A stretch of 64,000 nucleotides of DNA from Pseudomonas sp. GM18 (lineage in GTDB: Bacteria > Pseudomonadota > Gammaproteobacteria > Pseudomonadales > Pseudomonadaceae), in NCBI RefSeq assembly GCF_000282195.1, contig NZ_AKJT01000127.1, positions 1 through 64,000 of the forward strand, given 5' to 3'. The notes under the pieces were generated by a model. It was not told the origin of the DNA and did not search any database. It saw nothing but the letters and a program-made list of their open reading frames with translations. Position 1 is the first letter of the stretch; each line of letters opens with the position of its first letter. This document shows positions 8,136 to 17,139 of the stretch, one piece after another. A program made the translations under genes and the position numbers.

Positions 8136-9136
8136 GGCCAGCTCGGCACTTCACGTCGTGTGCCGACCGGCAGCGTCTGGGCGGGCATTTCGCCCCACTG
8201 GCCCTGGCCTTCATTCGGGCTGGGGGTTTGCGCAGAAGTTGGCTGTGGCGCTTGGGCATGTTGCGGCGCCGAGGTCGAATGCTCCCGACGACGATGACGC
8301 AAGGCAAATTCGGCGACCGCGTCGATATCCTCTTCGGCAATGGCATTCGCGCCACGCCAGGCAGCATGTGCCCGCGCCGCGCGCAGCCAGACCAGATCGG
8401 CCCGCAAGCCGTCGACGCCGGCAGCAAAGCAGCGCTCGGTGATCTGCGCCAATGCGGCATCGTCGAGCGGGATACCCGCCAGGGCCGCACGCGCCTTCTG
8501 GCAACGCTCGCGCAGTACGTGTTGCTGACTTTCCCACTCGGCGCAGAAGCCTTGCGGATCGCTGTCGAAATCCAGTCGGCGACGGATGATCTGGCCGCGC
8601 TCGGCGGGTGCGGTATGGCCGCTGAGGGCGACGTTCAGACCAAAGCGGTCGAGCAGTTGCGGACGCAGTTCGCCCTCTTCCGGGTTCATGGTGCCGATCA
8701 GCACAAACTTCGCCGAATGCCGATGGGAAATCCCGTCACGCTCGATCAGGTTGGTGCCGCTGGCGGCCACGTCGAGCAGCAGGTCCACGAGGTGATCGGG
8801 CAGCAAGTTCACTTCATCAACGTAGAGCACGCCGCCGTCGGCCTTGGCCAGTACGCCGGGAGAAAACTGTGCGCGCCCTTCGCTCAGGGCCGCGTCGAGG
8901 TCGAGGGTGCCCACCAGCCGTTCTTCGGTGGCGCCCAGGGGCAAGGTGACGAATTGACCGCTGGCCAGCAGGTCCGCCAGGCCTCGGGCCAGGGTCGACT
9001 TGGCCATGCCGCGCGGGCCTTCGATCAGCACGCCACCGATTTTCGGGTCGATGGCGGTCAGGTACAGGGCGAGCTTCAAGTCATCGGCGCCGACCACGGC
9101 GGAGAGCGGGAAATGGGGGGTGTCGGTCATGTTCAA
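8123..9136 (-). CDS. chlD: Cobalt/magnesium chelatase AAA+ ATPase (short ChlD product, ChlI-like)
   Basis: 337 aa as terminated in the zero frame. AAA+ ATPase with Walker A GPRGMAKST at residues 40-48, Walker B LYVDEVNLL near 104-112, the sensor GTMNPEEGELRPQLLDRFGL, and a proline/glutamine-rich C-terminal linker. It is the motor of class I metal chelatases that insert cobalt into the corrin ring together with CobN. It lies downstream of cobN and cobW. Normal termination gives a ChlI-like small subunit; frameshifting at its last codons gives the long ChlD. An alternative start is the ATG two codons downstream. Confidence 0.92.
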   Translation of the reverse strand: MNMTDTPHFPLSAVVGADDLKLALYLTAIDPKIGGVLIEGPRGMAKSTLARGLADLLASGQFVTLPLGATEERLVGTLDLDAALSEGRAQFSPGVLAKADGGVLYVDEVNLLPDHLVDLLLDVAASGTNLIERDGISHRHSAKFVLIGTMNPEEGELRPQLLDRFGLNVALSGHTAPAERGQIIRRRLDFDSDPQGFCAEWESQQHVLRERCQKARAALAGIPLDDAALAQITERCFAAGVDGLRADLVWLRAARAHAAWRGANAIAEEDIDAVAEFALRHRRREHSTSAPQHAQAPQPTSAQTPSPNEGQGQWGEMPAQTLPVGTRREVPSWPKKP

Positions 9137-9157
9137 ATCTCAGTCATGGTCGGTGAT

Positions 9158-9265
9158 GATCGTTCCCACGCTCTGCGTGGGAATGCAGCCCGGGACGCTC
9201 TGCGTCCCAACAGCCGAACGCGGAGCGTCCGTAGAGGCATTCCCACGCAGAGCGTGGGAACGATC
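9158..9265. repeat. REPIN between cobN and chlD
   Basis: A 29-base arm beginning GATCGTTCCCACGCTCTG (9158-9186) recurs in inverted orientation at 9237-9265. Between them lies a smaller palindrome (GGGACGCTCTGCGTCCC) with a variant copy. The same REP family appears at 17038-17068. It lies inside what looks like one operon, in the only sizeable gap between cobN and chlD, so it may affect transcript folding or relative expression. Confidence 0.9.
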
Positions 9266-9268
9266 CCG

Positions 9269-12200
9269 TTAGCCGTCTTCTTCTATGTCCAGCAACAAAT
9301 TCTCCAGCGCCTCGCGGTATTCACCCGGCTCCTGCCACATCCCCCGTTGCTGCGCTTCGAGCAGGCGCTCGGTCATGTCGCGCAAGGCGTGGGGATTGTG
9401 TTCGCGGACAAACTCCCGGGTCGCCGGATCGAGCAGATAGGCGTCCGCCAGCAACGCATACTGGTGATCGTCGATCAGCTGCGTGGTGGCGTCGAAGGCA
9501 AACAGGTTATCGACCGTCGCCGCCAGTTCGAACGCGCCTTTATAGCCATGACGTTTGACCCCGTCGATCCATTTCGGATTGGCCGCCCGGGAACGGATCA
9601 CCCGGTTCAGTTCTTCCTTCAATGTGCGGATCTTCGGCAAGTCCGGCTGACTGTGGTCGCCGTGATAACTGGCTGCGGCTGCACCGCTGAGGCTCTCGAC
9701 GGCCGCCAGCATGCCACCCTGGAACTGGTAATAGTCGTTGGAATCGAGCAAGTCGTGCTCGCGGTTGTCCTGGTTTTGCAGCACGGCCTGCACCTGGCTC
9801 AGACGCTGGGCGAACTGCTCGCGGGCGGCGGTGCCTTCATCGGAGCCGCCGTAAGCGTAGCCGCCCCAGTTCAAGTAAACCTCGGCCAAATCTTCGCGGC
9901 TTTGCCACAAGCGACCGTCGATGGCGCCCTGCACGCCCGCACCGTAAGCCCCCGGTTTCGCGCCGAAAATACGCCAGCCGGCCTGCCGCCGAGCGGCGTC
10001 TTCGTCCAGACCGGCTTCCAGCAGCGCCTCTCGCTCGGCCCGAACCTTGGCCGCCAACGGGTTAAGATCGTCCGGCTCATCCAACGCGGCGACCGCTTGC
10101 ACGGCGGCGTCGAACAGGCGGATCAGGTTGGCAAAGGCATCGCGGAAGAATCCGGAGACGCGCAAGGTCACGTCCACCCGCGGCCTGTCCAGCAGGCTCA
10201 ACGGCAGAATCTCGAAGTCGTCGACCCGCTGACTGCCGGTCGCCCACACCGGCCGCACGCCCATCAACGCCATGGCCTGGGCAATGTCATCGCCGCCGGT
10301 GCGCATGGTCGCGGTGCCCCAGACCGACAGGCCGAGCTGACGCAAGTGATCGCCGTGATCCTGCAAGTGCCGTTCAAGAATCAGGTTCGCAGATTGAAAA
10401 CCGATGCGCCACGCCGTGGTGGTCGGCAGATTGCGCACGTCCACCGAATAGAAGTTGCGCCCGGTGGGCAACACGTCCAGCCGTCCGCGACTCGGCGCAC
10501 CGCTCGGCCCGGCCGGGACGAATCGACCGCTGAGGGCGTCCAGCAGGCCGCGCATTTCCGCCGGGCCGCAGGCGTCCAGGCGCGGGGCGACGACCTCGCG
10601 CAAGCTGTCGATGATCGCGCTCACATCGGACCAGCCTGGCTCGCTCAGCCGATCGATTTCAGTGTTCAAGGCCTGCTCGATCAGTTGCGCGGCGAACAGT
10701 TCCAGACGCTCACGGGTATCCCCCGCCGTGCGCCACAGTTCATCGCTGACCGCCTGCAATGCATCCGGTCGAGGACCGTTCCACGGCTCAGCCAAACCGC
10801 AATCCAGCGGATCGAAGCCCAACTCGAACGCCTTGGCCAGTGCCCGCAGCACGCTCGATTGCGCGCCACGACCGTCGCCGCGAGGAATGCGCAGCAAGGC
10901 CAACAAGGTGTCAACGCGCAGCTGACCGGTCGGCGACTCGCCAAACACGTGCAGGCCGTCGCGGATCTGCGATTCCTTCAAGTCACACAGGTAGGTGTCC
11001 AGGCGCGGCAACCAGATCGCCGCGTCGGCATCGCTGTCGAGTTGCTCGTCCAGTTGCAGTTCACGGTCAATGTGCGTATCGCGCACCAGTTGCAGGATGT
11101 CGCGCTGCAATTCCCGGGCACGGCGTGGATCGAGCAACTGCGCTTCGTAATATTCGTCGGCCAGCAATTCGAGATTGCGCAGTGGGCCGTAGGTTTCGGC
11201 GCGGGTCAGCGGTGGCATCAGGTGATCGATGATCACCGCTTGCGTACGGCGCTTGGCCTGGGCGCCCTCGCCCGGGTCGTTGACAATGAACGGATAGATG
11301 TTTGGCAGCGGTCCGAGCAATGCATCGGGCCAGCAGTTTTCCGACAACCCGACGCCCTTGCCCGGCAGCCATTCGAGGTTGCCGTGCTTGCCGACGTGGA
11401 TCACGCCGTGGGCGCCGTAGGTGTTGCGCAACCAGAAGTAGAACGCCAGATACCCGTGGGGCGGCACCAGGTCCGGGTCGTGATAGACCGCGCTCGGGTC
11501 AACCTGATAACCCCGGGCCGGTTGAATGCCGACGAAGGTCAGGCCGAAGCGCAACCCGGCAATCATCATTCGCCCGCCACGGAACATCGGATCGTTTTCA
11601 GGCGAGCCCCAACGTTGCAGTACCGCCTGGCGATTGGCTTCGGGCAGTGCGTTGAACATCAAAAAGTAATCATCCAGCGCCAGGCTCTGCTGACACGGAC
11701 GTTGATCGAGAGTGTCCAGGTCATTGCTGACACCACCGAGCAGTTGCTGGATCAGCGCGGTGCCGCTGTCCGGCAACTCGGCCGGCAACGGATAACCTTC
11801 TTGATGCAGTGCACGCAGGATGTTCAGCGCCGCAGCCGGGGTGTCGAGACCGACGCCATTACCGATGCGTCCATCGCGAGTCGGGTAGTTGGCGAGGATC
11901 AGGGCGATGCGTTTTTCGCTGTTGGGCACCCGCGCCAGATCGATCCAGCGCCGCGCCAGTTCGGCGACAAAATCCATGCGTTCCGGTTGTGGTCGGTAGC
12001 AAACCACATCGGACTGACTGCGCTCGCTGCGCCAGGCCAGATCCTTGAAGCTGATCGGCCGACTGATGATTCGCCCGTCCAGCTCCGGCAGCGCGATGTG
12101 CATCGCCAGGTCACGGGGACCGAGGCCTTGCTCGCTGGCACGCCAACCGGGCTCGTTGTCCTGGGCGCAGATCGCCTGAATCACCGGGATGTTGCGGCGA

Positions 12201-13042
12201 AACGGCCGCAGGTGCGGGGCTTCAGGGCTGGACTGGGCGAAACCAGTGGTGTTGAGAATCACCCCCGCCTCGACTTCATCCAGCCAGTCCTCGACCACCG
12301 ACAGGCAGCCGGGCTCTTTCAGACTGGCCAGCGCAATCGGCAACGGGTTGAGCCCCGCCGCCTGCAAACGCTGGCAGAAAATATCGATGAAACCAGTGTT
12401 CGCCGCCTGCAAGTGCGAGCGGTAAAACAACACCGCCGCCACCGGCTGATCAGCCTGCCAATCGGCTTGCCAATCCTGAAGGTGCGCGGGGCTTTTTTGT
12501 GGGTGGTAGATCGCGGTGCGTGGCAGGGTTTGCGGCTCGGACCATGGATAATCGCGACCCAGCCAGCGACTGGCGAGGCAGCGAAACAGGTCGAGCGCAT
12601 TGGCCATGCCGCCCTGACGCAGGAAGTGCCAGAGCCGGTCGCGGTCTTCGGGGATCACGGTGCTCAGGTCGCTGAGTTCCGGGTCCGGACGATCATCGCC
12701 CGGCACCAGAATCAGCTGCACGCCGCGCTGGGACAATTCCACCAGACGCTCGATGCCGTAACGCCAATAGGCGATGCCGCCGTGCAGTGAGATCAAAATC
12801 ACCTTGGCGTGGCGCAACACCTCGTCGACGTAGAGATCCACCGAGGCGTGATTCTGCACCTGCATCGGGTTGGCCAGGCGCAGGCTCGGGTAATCGTCGG
12901 GCAGCTGCTGCGCCGCTTCGGCGAGCAACGCCAGGCTGGAATCGCCGCTGCACAGGATCACCAGCTCGGCGGGGGTTTGTCCAAGGTCGGCAATGTTGTC
13001 ATCCGACACGAAACCGCCGGGCTGGGTCCTGAGCAGGTGCAT
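9269..13042 (-). CDS. cobN: Cobaltochelatase large subunit CobN
   Basis: 1257 aa, the normal length of aerobic-pathway CobN, which binds hydrogenobyrinic acid a,c-diamide and receives cobalt in an ATP-dependent reaction. Family blocks include GVIHVGKHGNLEWLPGKGVGLSENCWPDALLGPLPN in short stretches, GSQRVDDFEILP and the C-terminal WIDGVKRHGYKGAFELA. It follows cobW after three bases and precedes chlD, so the whole chelatase is encoded together. Like the rest of the operon it is expected to be under the minus-strand cobalamin riboswitch. A 1520-residue ORF on the opposite strand is only a GC-bias shadow. Confidence 0.96.
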   Translation of the reverse strand: MHLLRTQPGGFVSDDNIADLGQTPAELVILCSGDSSLALLAEAAQQLPDDYPSLRLANPMQVQNHASVDLYVDEVLRHAKVILISLHGGIAYWRYGIERLVELSQRGVQLILVPGDDRPDPELSDLSTVIPEDRDRLWHFLRQGGMANALDLFRCLASRWLGRDYPWSEPQTLPRTAIYHPQKSPAHLQDWQADWQADQPVAAVLFYRSHLQAANTGFIDIFCQRLQAAGLNPLPIALASLKEPGCLSVVEDWLDEVEAGVILNTTGFAQSSPEAPHLRPFRRNIPVIQAICAQDNEPGWRASEQGLGPRDLAMHIALPELDGRIISRPISFKDLAWRSERSQSDVVCYRPQPERMDFVAELARRWIDLARVPNSEKRIALILANYPTRDGRIGNGVGLDTPAAALNILRALHQEGYPLPAELPDSGTALIQQLLGGVSNDLDTLDQRPCQQSLALDDYFLMFNALPEANRQAVLQRWGSPENDPMFRGGRMMIAGLRFGLTFVGIQPARGYQVDPSAVYHDPDLVPPHGYLAFYFWLRNTYGAHGVIHVGKHGNLEWLPGKGVGLSENCWPDALLGPLPNIYPFIVNDPGEGAQAKRRTQAVIIDHLMPPLTRAETYGPLRNLELLADEYYEAQLLDPRRARELQRDILQLVRDTHIDRELQLDEQLDSDADAAIWLPRLDTYLCDLKESQIRDGLHVFGESPTGQLRVDTLLALLRIPRGDGRGAQSSVLRALAKAFELGFDPLDCGLAEPWNGPRPDALQAVSDELWRTAGDTRERLELFAAQLIEQALNTEIDRLSEPGWSDVSAIIDSLREVVAPRLDACGPAEMRGLLDALSGRFVPAGPSGAPSRGRLDVLPTGRNFYSVDVRNLPTTTAWRIGFQSANLILERHLQDHGDHLRQLGLSVWGTATMRTGGDDIAQAMALMGVRPVWATGSQRVDDFEILPLSLLDRPRVDVTLRVSGFFRDAFANLIRLFDAAVQAVAALDEPDDLNPLAAKVRAEREALLEAGLDEDAARRQAGWRIFGAKPGAYGAGVQGAIDGRLWQSREDLAEVYLNWGGYAYGGSDEGTAAREQFAQRLSQVQAVLQNQDNREHDLLDSNDYYQFQGGMLAAVESLSGAAAASYHGDHSQPDLPKIRTLKEELNRVIRSRAANPKWIDGVKRHGYKGAFELAATVDNLFAFDATTQLIDDHQYALLADAYLLDPATREFVREHNPHALRDMTERLLEAQQRGMWQEPGEYREALENLLLDIEEDG

Positions 13043-13045
13043 GGG

Positions 13046-14113
13046 TTAAACGCTGAGCGCAGCGCGCAATTGCGCTTCGAGTTGAACGGCGTCCAGCGCC
13101 TGACCGATCAACACCAGGCGGGTGGTGCGCGCTTCCTCGGCGCCCCACTGACGGTCGAAGTGCTTGTCGAAACGCGTGCCCACGCCCTGAATCAGCAGGC
13201 GCATAGGTTTGTTCGGCACCGCCGCAAAACCCTTGACCCGCAGAATGCCGTGCTGCACCACCAGTTGCGTCAGCGCGTCCATCAACAGGCTTTCGTCGGC
13301 TTGTGGCAGCTCGATCGAGATGGAGTCGAACGCGTCATGGTCGTGATCATGATCGTCTTCACCTTCATGGTGATGATCGTGATGGCTGTGGCGGCTGTCG
13401 ATGTGTTCTTCGGAACCGGCACCGAGGCCGATCAGCACGTCCAGCGGCAGACGACCGCTGCTGGCTTCGATGATTTTCACCGCTGGCGGCAGCTCTTCGG
13501 CGACTTCCAGGCGCACGCGGGCCAGGTCTGCGGCGCTGATCAGGTCGGCCTTGTTGAGAATCACCAGGTCGGCGCTGGCCAGTTGGTCGGCGAACAGTTC
13601 GTGCAGTGGCGATTCGTGGTCCAGGTTCGGGTCGAGTTTACGCTGGGCGTCCACTTGATCCGGGAATGCAGCGAAAGTGCCAGCAGCGACGGCCGGGCTG
13701 TCGACCACGGTGATCACCGCATCAACTGTGCAGGCGCTGCGGATTTCTGGCCACTGGAAGGCTTGAACCAAAGGCTTTGGCAGGGCCAGACCCGAGGTTT
13801 CGATGAGAATGTGGTCGAGGTCGCCGCGACGAGCAACCAACTCGCGCATCACCGGGAAGAATTCTTCCTGAACGGTGCAGCACAGGCAGCCGTTGGCCAA
13901 TTCATAGACACGACCACTGGCCTCTTCTTCAGTGCAGCCGATCGAGCATTGCTTGAGGATCTCGCCGTCGATGCCCAGCTCGCCGAACTCGTTGACGATC
14001 ACCGCGATGCGACGACCCTGGGCGTTGTCGAGCATGTGGCGCAGCAAGGTGGTTTTGCCCGAACCGAGGAAGCCGGTAACGATGGTGACGGGGAGTTTGG
14101 CCAGTGTTTTCAT
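13046..14113 (-). CDS. cobW: CobW-type GTPase (metallochaperone), cobalamin synthesis
   Basis: 355 aa from the ATG at 14113. G3E-family GTPase with a P-loop GFLGSGKTT at residues 14-22, the metal-binding CxCC motif (C76, C78, C79 in NGCLCC), the NKAD guanine motif, and a histidine/aspartate-rich stretch at about 240-262 (HSHHDHHHEG, DHDHDHD). The C-terminal CobW_C domain is present. It probably delivers cobalt to, or supports, the chelatase encoded just downstream. An upstream in-frame extension of 29 codons is rejected because it lacks family sequence and runs toward the riboswitch leader. Confidence 0.94.
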   Translation of the reverse strand: MKTLAKLPVTIVTGFLGSGKTTLLRHMLDNAQGRRIAVIVNEFGELGIDGEILKQCSIGCTEEEASGRVYELANGCLCCTVQEEFFPVMRELVARRGDLDHILIETSGLALPKPLVQAFQWPEIRSACTVDAVITVVDSPAVAAGTFAAFPDQVDAQRKLDPNLDHESPLHELFADQLASADLVILNKADLISAADLARVRLEVAEELPPAVKIIEASSGRLPLDVLIGLGAGSEEHIDSRHSHHDHHHEGEDDHDHDHDAFDSISIELPQADESLLMDALTQLVVQHGILRVKGFAAVPNKPMRLLIQGVGTRFDKHFDRQWGAEEARTTRLVLIGQALDAVQLEAQLRAALSV

Positions 14114-14226
14114 CGGATGCCCTTTGGCAAGGTGGCGGGCATACGGGACGACGACCGGCAACGCGAGCGCGCGTGCCTGAAGAGTTCGCCACCGGATCAC
14201 CCCGCCCGGTTGAAAGTGAGAATCTG

Positions 14227-14416
14227 TGTCGAGGCAGGTCTCCTGGCTGACGGTGTGCCAATCGTTCGACTGGCGTTTGCTGCGCCTTCCCGCGAACCTG
14301 ATGGATCAGGGCTTGCAGTGGCGTGGCAGCGAACATCACCGTTCACAGTTGCGGGGGCAGCCGCGGCATCGACCGCGTTCCCTTCTTAGCTCCGGCAGAC
14401 GCCGAAGAACCTCGAA
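14227..14416 (-). promoter_or_regulatory. Cobalamin riboswitch controlling cobW-cobN-chlD
   Basis: Read on the minus strand, the leader contains the B12 box (GGCTGCCCCCGCAACTGTGA, near 14351-14370), an upstream GCCGGAGCTAAGAAGGGAA segment, and the closing AGCCAGGAGACCTGCC (about 14229-14244). This order is diagnostic of the AdoCbl-type element. It ends about 115 bases before the cobW start, so B12 should repress the chelatase operon. The exact 5' end is uncertain. Confidence 0.92.
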
Positions 14417-14422
14417 AGCGCA

Positions 14423-14451
14423 AGGCTACGCATCGTGTGGGGGCGGGTCAA
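14423..14451 (-). promoter_or_regulatory. Putative promoter of the cobW-cobN-chlD operon
   Basis: On the minus strand TTGACC (14451-14446) and TAGCCT (14428-14423) are 17 bases apart, about seven bases upstream of the riboswitch. Position and spacing fit a sigma-70 promoter, but the -10 is weak. Confidence 0.55.
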
Positions 14452-14552
14452 TCACTGCGCACGCCGCCTCCCCCTACCAAAAGCCAATCAGCATCTAAAC
14501 GAGAACCCGTTCCAATTGACGCCCAACCCTCGCCCATGCTCTCCTACACGCC

Positions 14553-14757
14553 TTGTTACGGGTGCCCTTCACAGGGTGAAACGGGAAACCGGTGAATCAT
14601 GTGCTTTACTCTAAAGCCATGTCAGTCCGGTGCTGCCCCCGCAACGGTAAGCGAGTGAAGCGTCAGATCCACTGTGCCGGTCATACGGCATGGGAAGGTG
14701 ATGCTTGCAGGTTCAGGCGCAAGCCCAGCCCCTCGCGAGCCCGGAGACCGGCCCGCA
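14553..14757 (+). promoter_or_regulatory. Cobalamin riboswitch controlling cbtB-cbtA-cobE-cobM
   Basis: The plus strand shows the full order of an AdoCbl riboswitch: GGGTGCCCTTCACAGGGTGA (14560-14579), GGGAAACCGGTGAA (14583-14596), the B12 box GCTGCCCCCGCAACGGTAAG (14632-14651) and the closing AGCCCGGAGACCGGCC (14739-14754). It lies about 135 bases before cbtB. It should shut off cobalt uptake and late corrin genes when B12 is plentiful. A possible -35 TTGACG is at 14516-14521, but no good -10 is seen. Confidence 0.95.
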
Positions 14758-14892
14758 ACACAAAGTGACTTTTACGTTCACTGAATAACAAACCCGCGGT
14801 GGGCGGGCGCTGTTCGAAATCTCTGCGAGCCCTTGGCGTGCGGAGGTTTTCATGCGCTCTATTCACCCGCTGACAGACCAGAGGGAAGCGCC

Positions 14893-15084
14893 ATGTCGAC
14901 CATCAGCAGCACCGGCCACGCAACGGCCAGCACCACCACAACCCTGACTCAACGCCTGACCGCCGCCGTGTGTGCGTCGATCCTTGGCGCGTGCCTTGTG
15001 TATTTCGCCGGTTTCTCGCACATCGAAGCGGTGCACAACGCCGCGCACGATACCCGTCACAGCTCCGCCTTTCCGTGCCATTGA
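14893..15084 (+). CDS. cbtB: CbtB, cobalt transporter small subunit
   Basis: 63 aa. One transmembrane helix (VCASILGACLVYFAGF) is followed by a histidine-rich tail (HIEAVHNAAHDTRHSSAFPCH) thought to bind cobalt, the classic CbtB architecture. The ATG at 14893 is preceded by AGAGGGAAG. It is directly under a cobalamin riboswitch and 11 bases upstream of cbtA, the usual pair for riboswitch-regulated cobalt uptake. Confidence 0.93.
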   Translation: MSTISSTGHATASTTTTLTQRLTAAVCASILGACLVYFAGFSHIEAVHNAAHDTRHSSAFPCH

Positions 15085-15095
15085 GACCTGCTGAG

Positions 15096-15800
15096 ATGAT
15101 CAAGCGTATTGCGCAAACCGCAGGGTTCACCGGGCTGCTGGCCGCCCTGTTGTTGACCTTGCTGCAAAGCTTTTGGGTCGCCCCGCTGATTTTGCAGGCC
15201 GAGACCTACGAAAAGTCCGAACCGGCCGCTGTTGAAATCCACGAGCACACCGCGGGCGCAGTCGCTCACACCCACGATGCCGAAGCCTGGGAACCGGAAG
15301 ACGGCTGGCAGCGCGTGCTGTCCACTACCGGCGGCAACCTGGTGGTGGCAGTCGGTTTCGCCTTGATGCTCGCCGGTCTCTACACCCTGCGTGCACCGAC
15401 CAAAACCTCTCAGGGCCTGCTCTGGGGCCTGGCCGGTTATGCGACGTTCGTGCTGGCACCGACCCTCGGCCTGCCGCCTGAGCTGCCGGGCACTGCCGCG
15501 GCTGATCTGGCGCAACGGCAAATCTGGTGGATCGGCACTGCCGCGTCCACGGCCGTCGGCATCGCGCTGATCGTGTTCAGCCGTCACTGGCTGATGAAAG
15601 CCCTTGGCGTGGCGATCCTGGCCGTGCCGCATGTGATTGGCGCACCACAACCGGAAGTCCATTCGATGCTGGCGCCGGAAGCCCTGGAAGCGCAATTCAA
15701 AATCGCTTCGCAGCTGACCAACGTGGCGTTCTGGCTGGCCCTGGGCCTGATCAGCGCCTGGTTGTTCCGCCGCAAAAGCGATGGCCATTACTCCGCATGA
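15096..15800 (+). CDS. cbtA: CbtA, cobalt transporter membrane subunit
   Basis: 234 aa integral membrane protein with about five or six hydrophobic segments (for example FTGLLAALLLTLLQSFWVAPLI at the N-terminus and NLVVAVGFALMLAGLYTL). A histidine-containing periplasmic loop follows helix one (EIHEHTAGAVAHTHDAE). This fits CbtA, the partner of CbtB in cobalt import. The ATG at 15096 has a GAG-type site before it; the stop overlaps the cobE start (ATGA). Confidence 0.93.
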   Translation: MIKRIAQTAGFTGLLAALLLTLLQSFWVAPLILQAETYEKSEPAAVEIHEHTAGAVAHTHDAEAWEPEDGWQRVLSTTGGNLVVAVGFALMLAGLYTLRAPTKTSQGLLWGLAGYATFVLAPTLGLPPELPGTAAADLAQRQIWWIGTAASTAVGIALIVFSRHWLMKALGVAILAVPHVIGAPQPEVHSMLAPEALEAQFKIASQLTNVAFWLALGLISAWLFRRKSDGHYSA

Positions 15801-16210
15801 CTGACGTCAGCGCAGCGCCGACCCTGGTGGTCGGCCTGGGCTGCCAGCGCGGCTGCCCCGTCAGCACGCTGCGGGCGCTGCTCGATCAGGCGCTACAGGC
15901 CCATCAAATCGGGCTCAGTGAGATCAAGGCCCTGGCCAGCATCGACCTGAAGCGCGAAGAGCCTGGCCTGATCGAACTGGCCGAACAGCTGGCATTGCCG
16001 TTGATGTACTTCAGCAGTGAACAATTGGCAGCCTATCAAGCGCAACTGAGCCACCACTCGGACATCGCGTTCGAACGCACCGGCTGCTACGGTGTGGCGG
16101 AAAGCGCCGCGTTGGCCTTGGCCGAACAACTGGCCCAGGCACCGGCAAAGTTGCTGATTCCACGACAAAAATACGCCCAGGCCACCCTGGCATTGGCCAG
16201 CGCCGCGTAA
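15797..16210 (+). CDS. cobE: CobE/CbiG C-terminal-type cobalamin biosynthesis protein
   Basis: 137 aa. It starts VVGLGCQRGCPVSTLRALLDQAL, the signature of the CobE/CbiG C-terminal domain, and contains FERTGCYGVAESAAL, the conserved block in that family. It is coupled to cbtA by a four-base overlap. In the aerobic pathway CobE is needed for B12 formation but its exact reaction is unclear; in CbiG the homologous domain accompanies lactone opening. It is followed by cobM, consistent with a biosynthetic role. Confidence 0.9.
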   Translation: MTDVSAAPTLVVGLGCQRGCPVSTLRALLDQALQAHQIGLSEIKALASIDLKREEPGLIELAEQLALPLMYFSSEQLAAYQAQLSHHSDIAFERTGCYGVAESAALALAEQLAQAPAKLLIPRQKYAQATLALASAA

Positions 16211-16292
16211 AATCCCCGATAATCCCCGCCTTCGATCATGAGCATTCTTCATCTGAAGCATGCCCAGGCCCTATTTCAGACAGGAAACGACG

Positions 16293-17039
16293 ATGACCGT
16301 CTACTTCATTGGCGCCGGCCCCGGCGACCCGGAACTGATCACCGTCAAAGGCCAGCGGCTGATTCGTAGCTGCCCGGTCATCATCTACGCCGGCTCCCTG
16401 GTGCCTGCCGCCGTGCTGGAAGGCCACCGGGCCGAACAGGTGGTCAACAGCGCCGAACTGCATCTGGAACAGATCGTCGAGCTGATCAAGACCGCCCACG
16501 CCAACGGCCAGGACGTGGCCCGGGTGCACTCCGGCGACCCGAGCCTATATGGCGCGATTGGCGAGCAGATTCGCTACTTGCGTGAACTCGACATCCCTTT
16601 CGAAATCATTCCCGGCGTCACCGCCACCGCTGCCTGCGCGGCCCTTTTGGGTGCCGAACTGACCCTGCCAGACGTGTCACAGAGCGTGATTCTGACCCGC
16701 TACGCCGACAAAACCGCCATGCCGGCCGGTGAAGAACTGGGCAGCCTGGCGCAGCACGGGGCGACCATGGCGATCCACCTGGGGGTCAATCATCTGGAGA
16801 AGATCCTTGCCGAATTGCTGCCGCATTACGGCGCCGATTGCCCGATCGCGGTGATTCACCGGGCGACCTGGCCGGATCAGGATTGGGTAGTGGGGACGCT
16901 TGAAGACATTGCGCAGAAGGTTCAAGCCAAGGGCTTTCGCCGGACGGCGCTGATTCTGGTGGGTCGGGTGCTGGGCAGCGATCACTTCAGTGAATCGTCG
17001 CTGTATCGCGCGGGGCATGCGCATTTGTATCGACCATGA
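16293..17039 (+). CDS. cobM: Precorrin-4 C11-methyltransferase
   Basis: 248 aa from the ATG at 16293 (AGGAAACGACG upstream). SAM-dependent corrin methylase with the N-terminal YFIGAGPGDPELITVKG, the VHSGDPSLYGAIGEQ loop and EIIPGVTATAACAA typical of CobM/CbiF. It transfers the methyl group to C11 of precorrin-4. It is the last gene of the riboswitch-controlled plus-strand operon. Its stop codon is built into a REP palindrome. Confidence 0.95.
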   Translation: MTVYFIGAGPGDPELITVKGQRLIRSCPVIIYAGSLVPAAVLEGHRAEQVVNSAELHLEQIVELIKTAHANGQDVARVHSGDPSLYGAIGEQIRYLRELDIPFEIIPGVTATAACAALLGAELTLPDVSQSVILTRYADKTAMPAGEELGSLAQHGATMAIHLGVNHLEKILAELLPHYGADCPIAVIHRATWPDQDWVVGTLEDIAQKVQAKGFRRTALILVGRVLGSDHFSESSLYRAGHAHLYRP

Positions 17040-17068
17040 TCGTTCCCACGCTCTGCGTGGGAACGATC
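17038..17068. repeat. Single REP palindrome at the cobM stop
   Basis: A perfect 14-bp inverted repeat, GATCGTTCCCACGC and its complement around a three-base loop. It belongs to the same family as the REPIN at 9158-9265. It overlaps the cobM stop codon and could act as a 3' stabilising hairpin. Confidence 0.9.
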
Positions 17069-17089
17069 GTCCTTAAAAGCTTCACCCAT

Positions 17090-17123
17090 AAAAAAACGGC
17101 GCTCACGGGGCGCCGTTTTTTAT
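17090..17123. terminator. Bidirectional rho-independent terminator
   Basis: A-rich AAAAAACGGCGC, a short loop, then GCGCCGTTTTTT. It has A- and T-tracts on both sides and lies between convergent cobM and nfuA, so it can end transcripts from either side. Confidence 0.9.
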
Positions 17124-17139
17124 GTTTGCAGCGAACACC

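Noticed and set aside
8228..12790. 1520-codon open frame on the plus strand opposite cobN
   Set aside because: It is exactly antisense to cobN and chlD. Its composition is arginine- and glutamine-rich without motifs, the usual shadow of a GC-rich gene.
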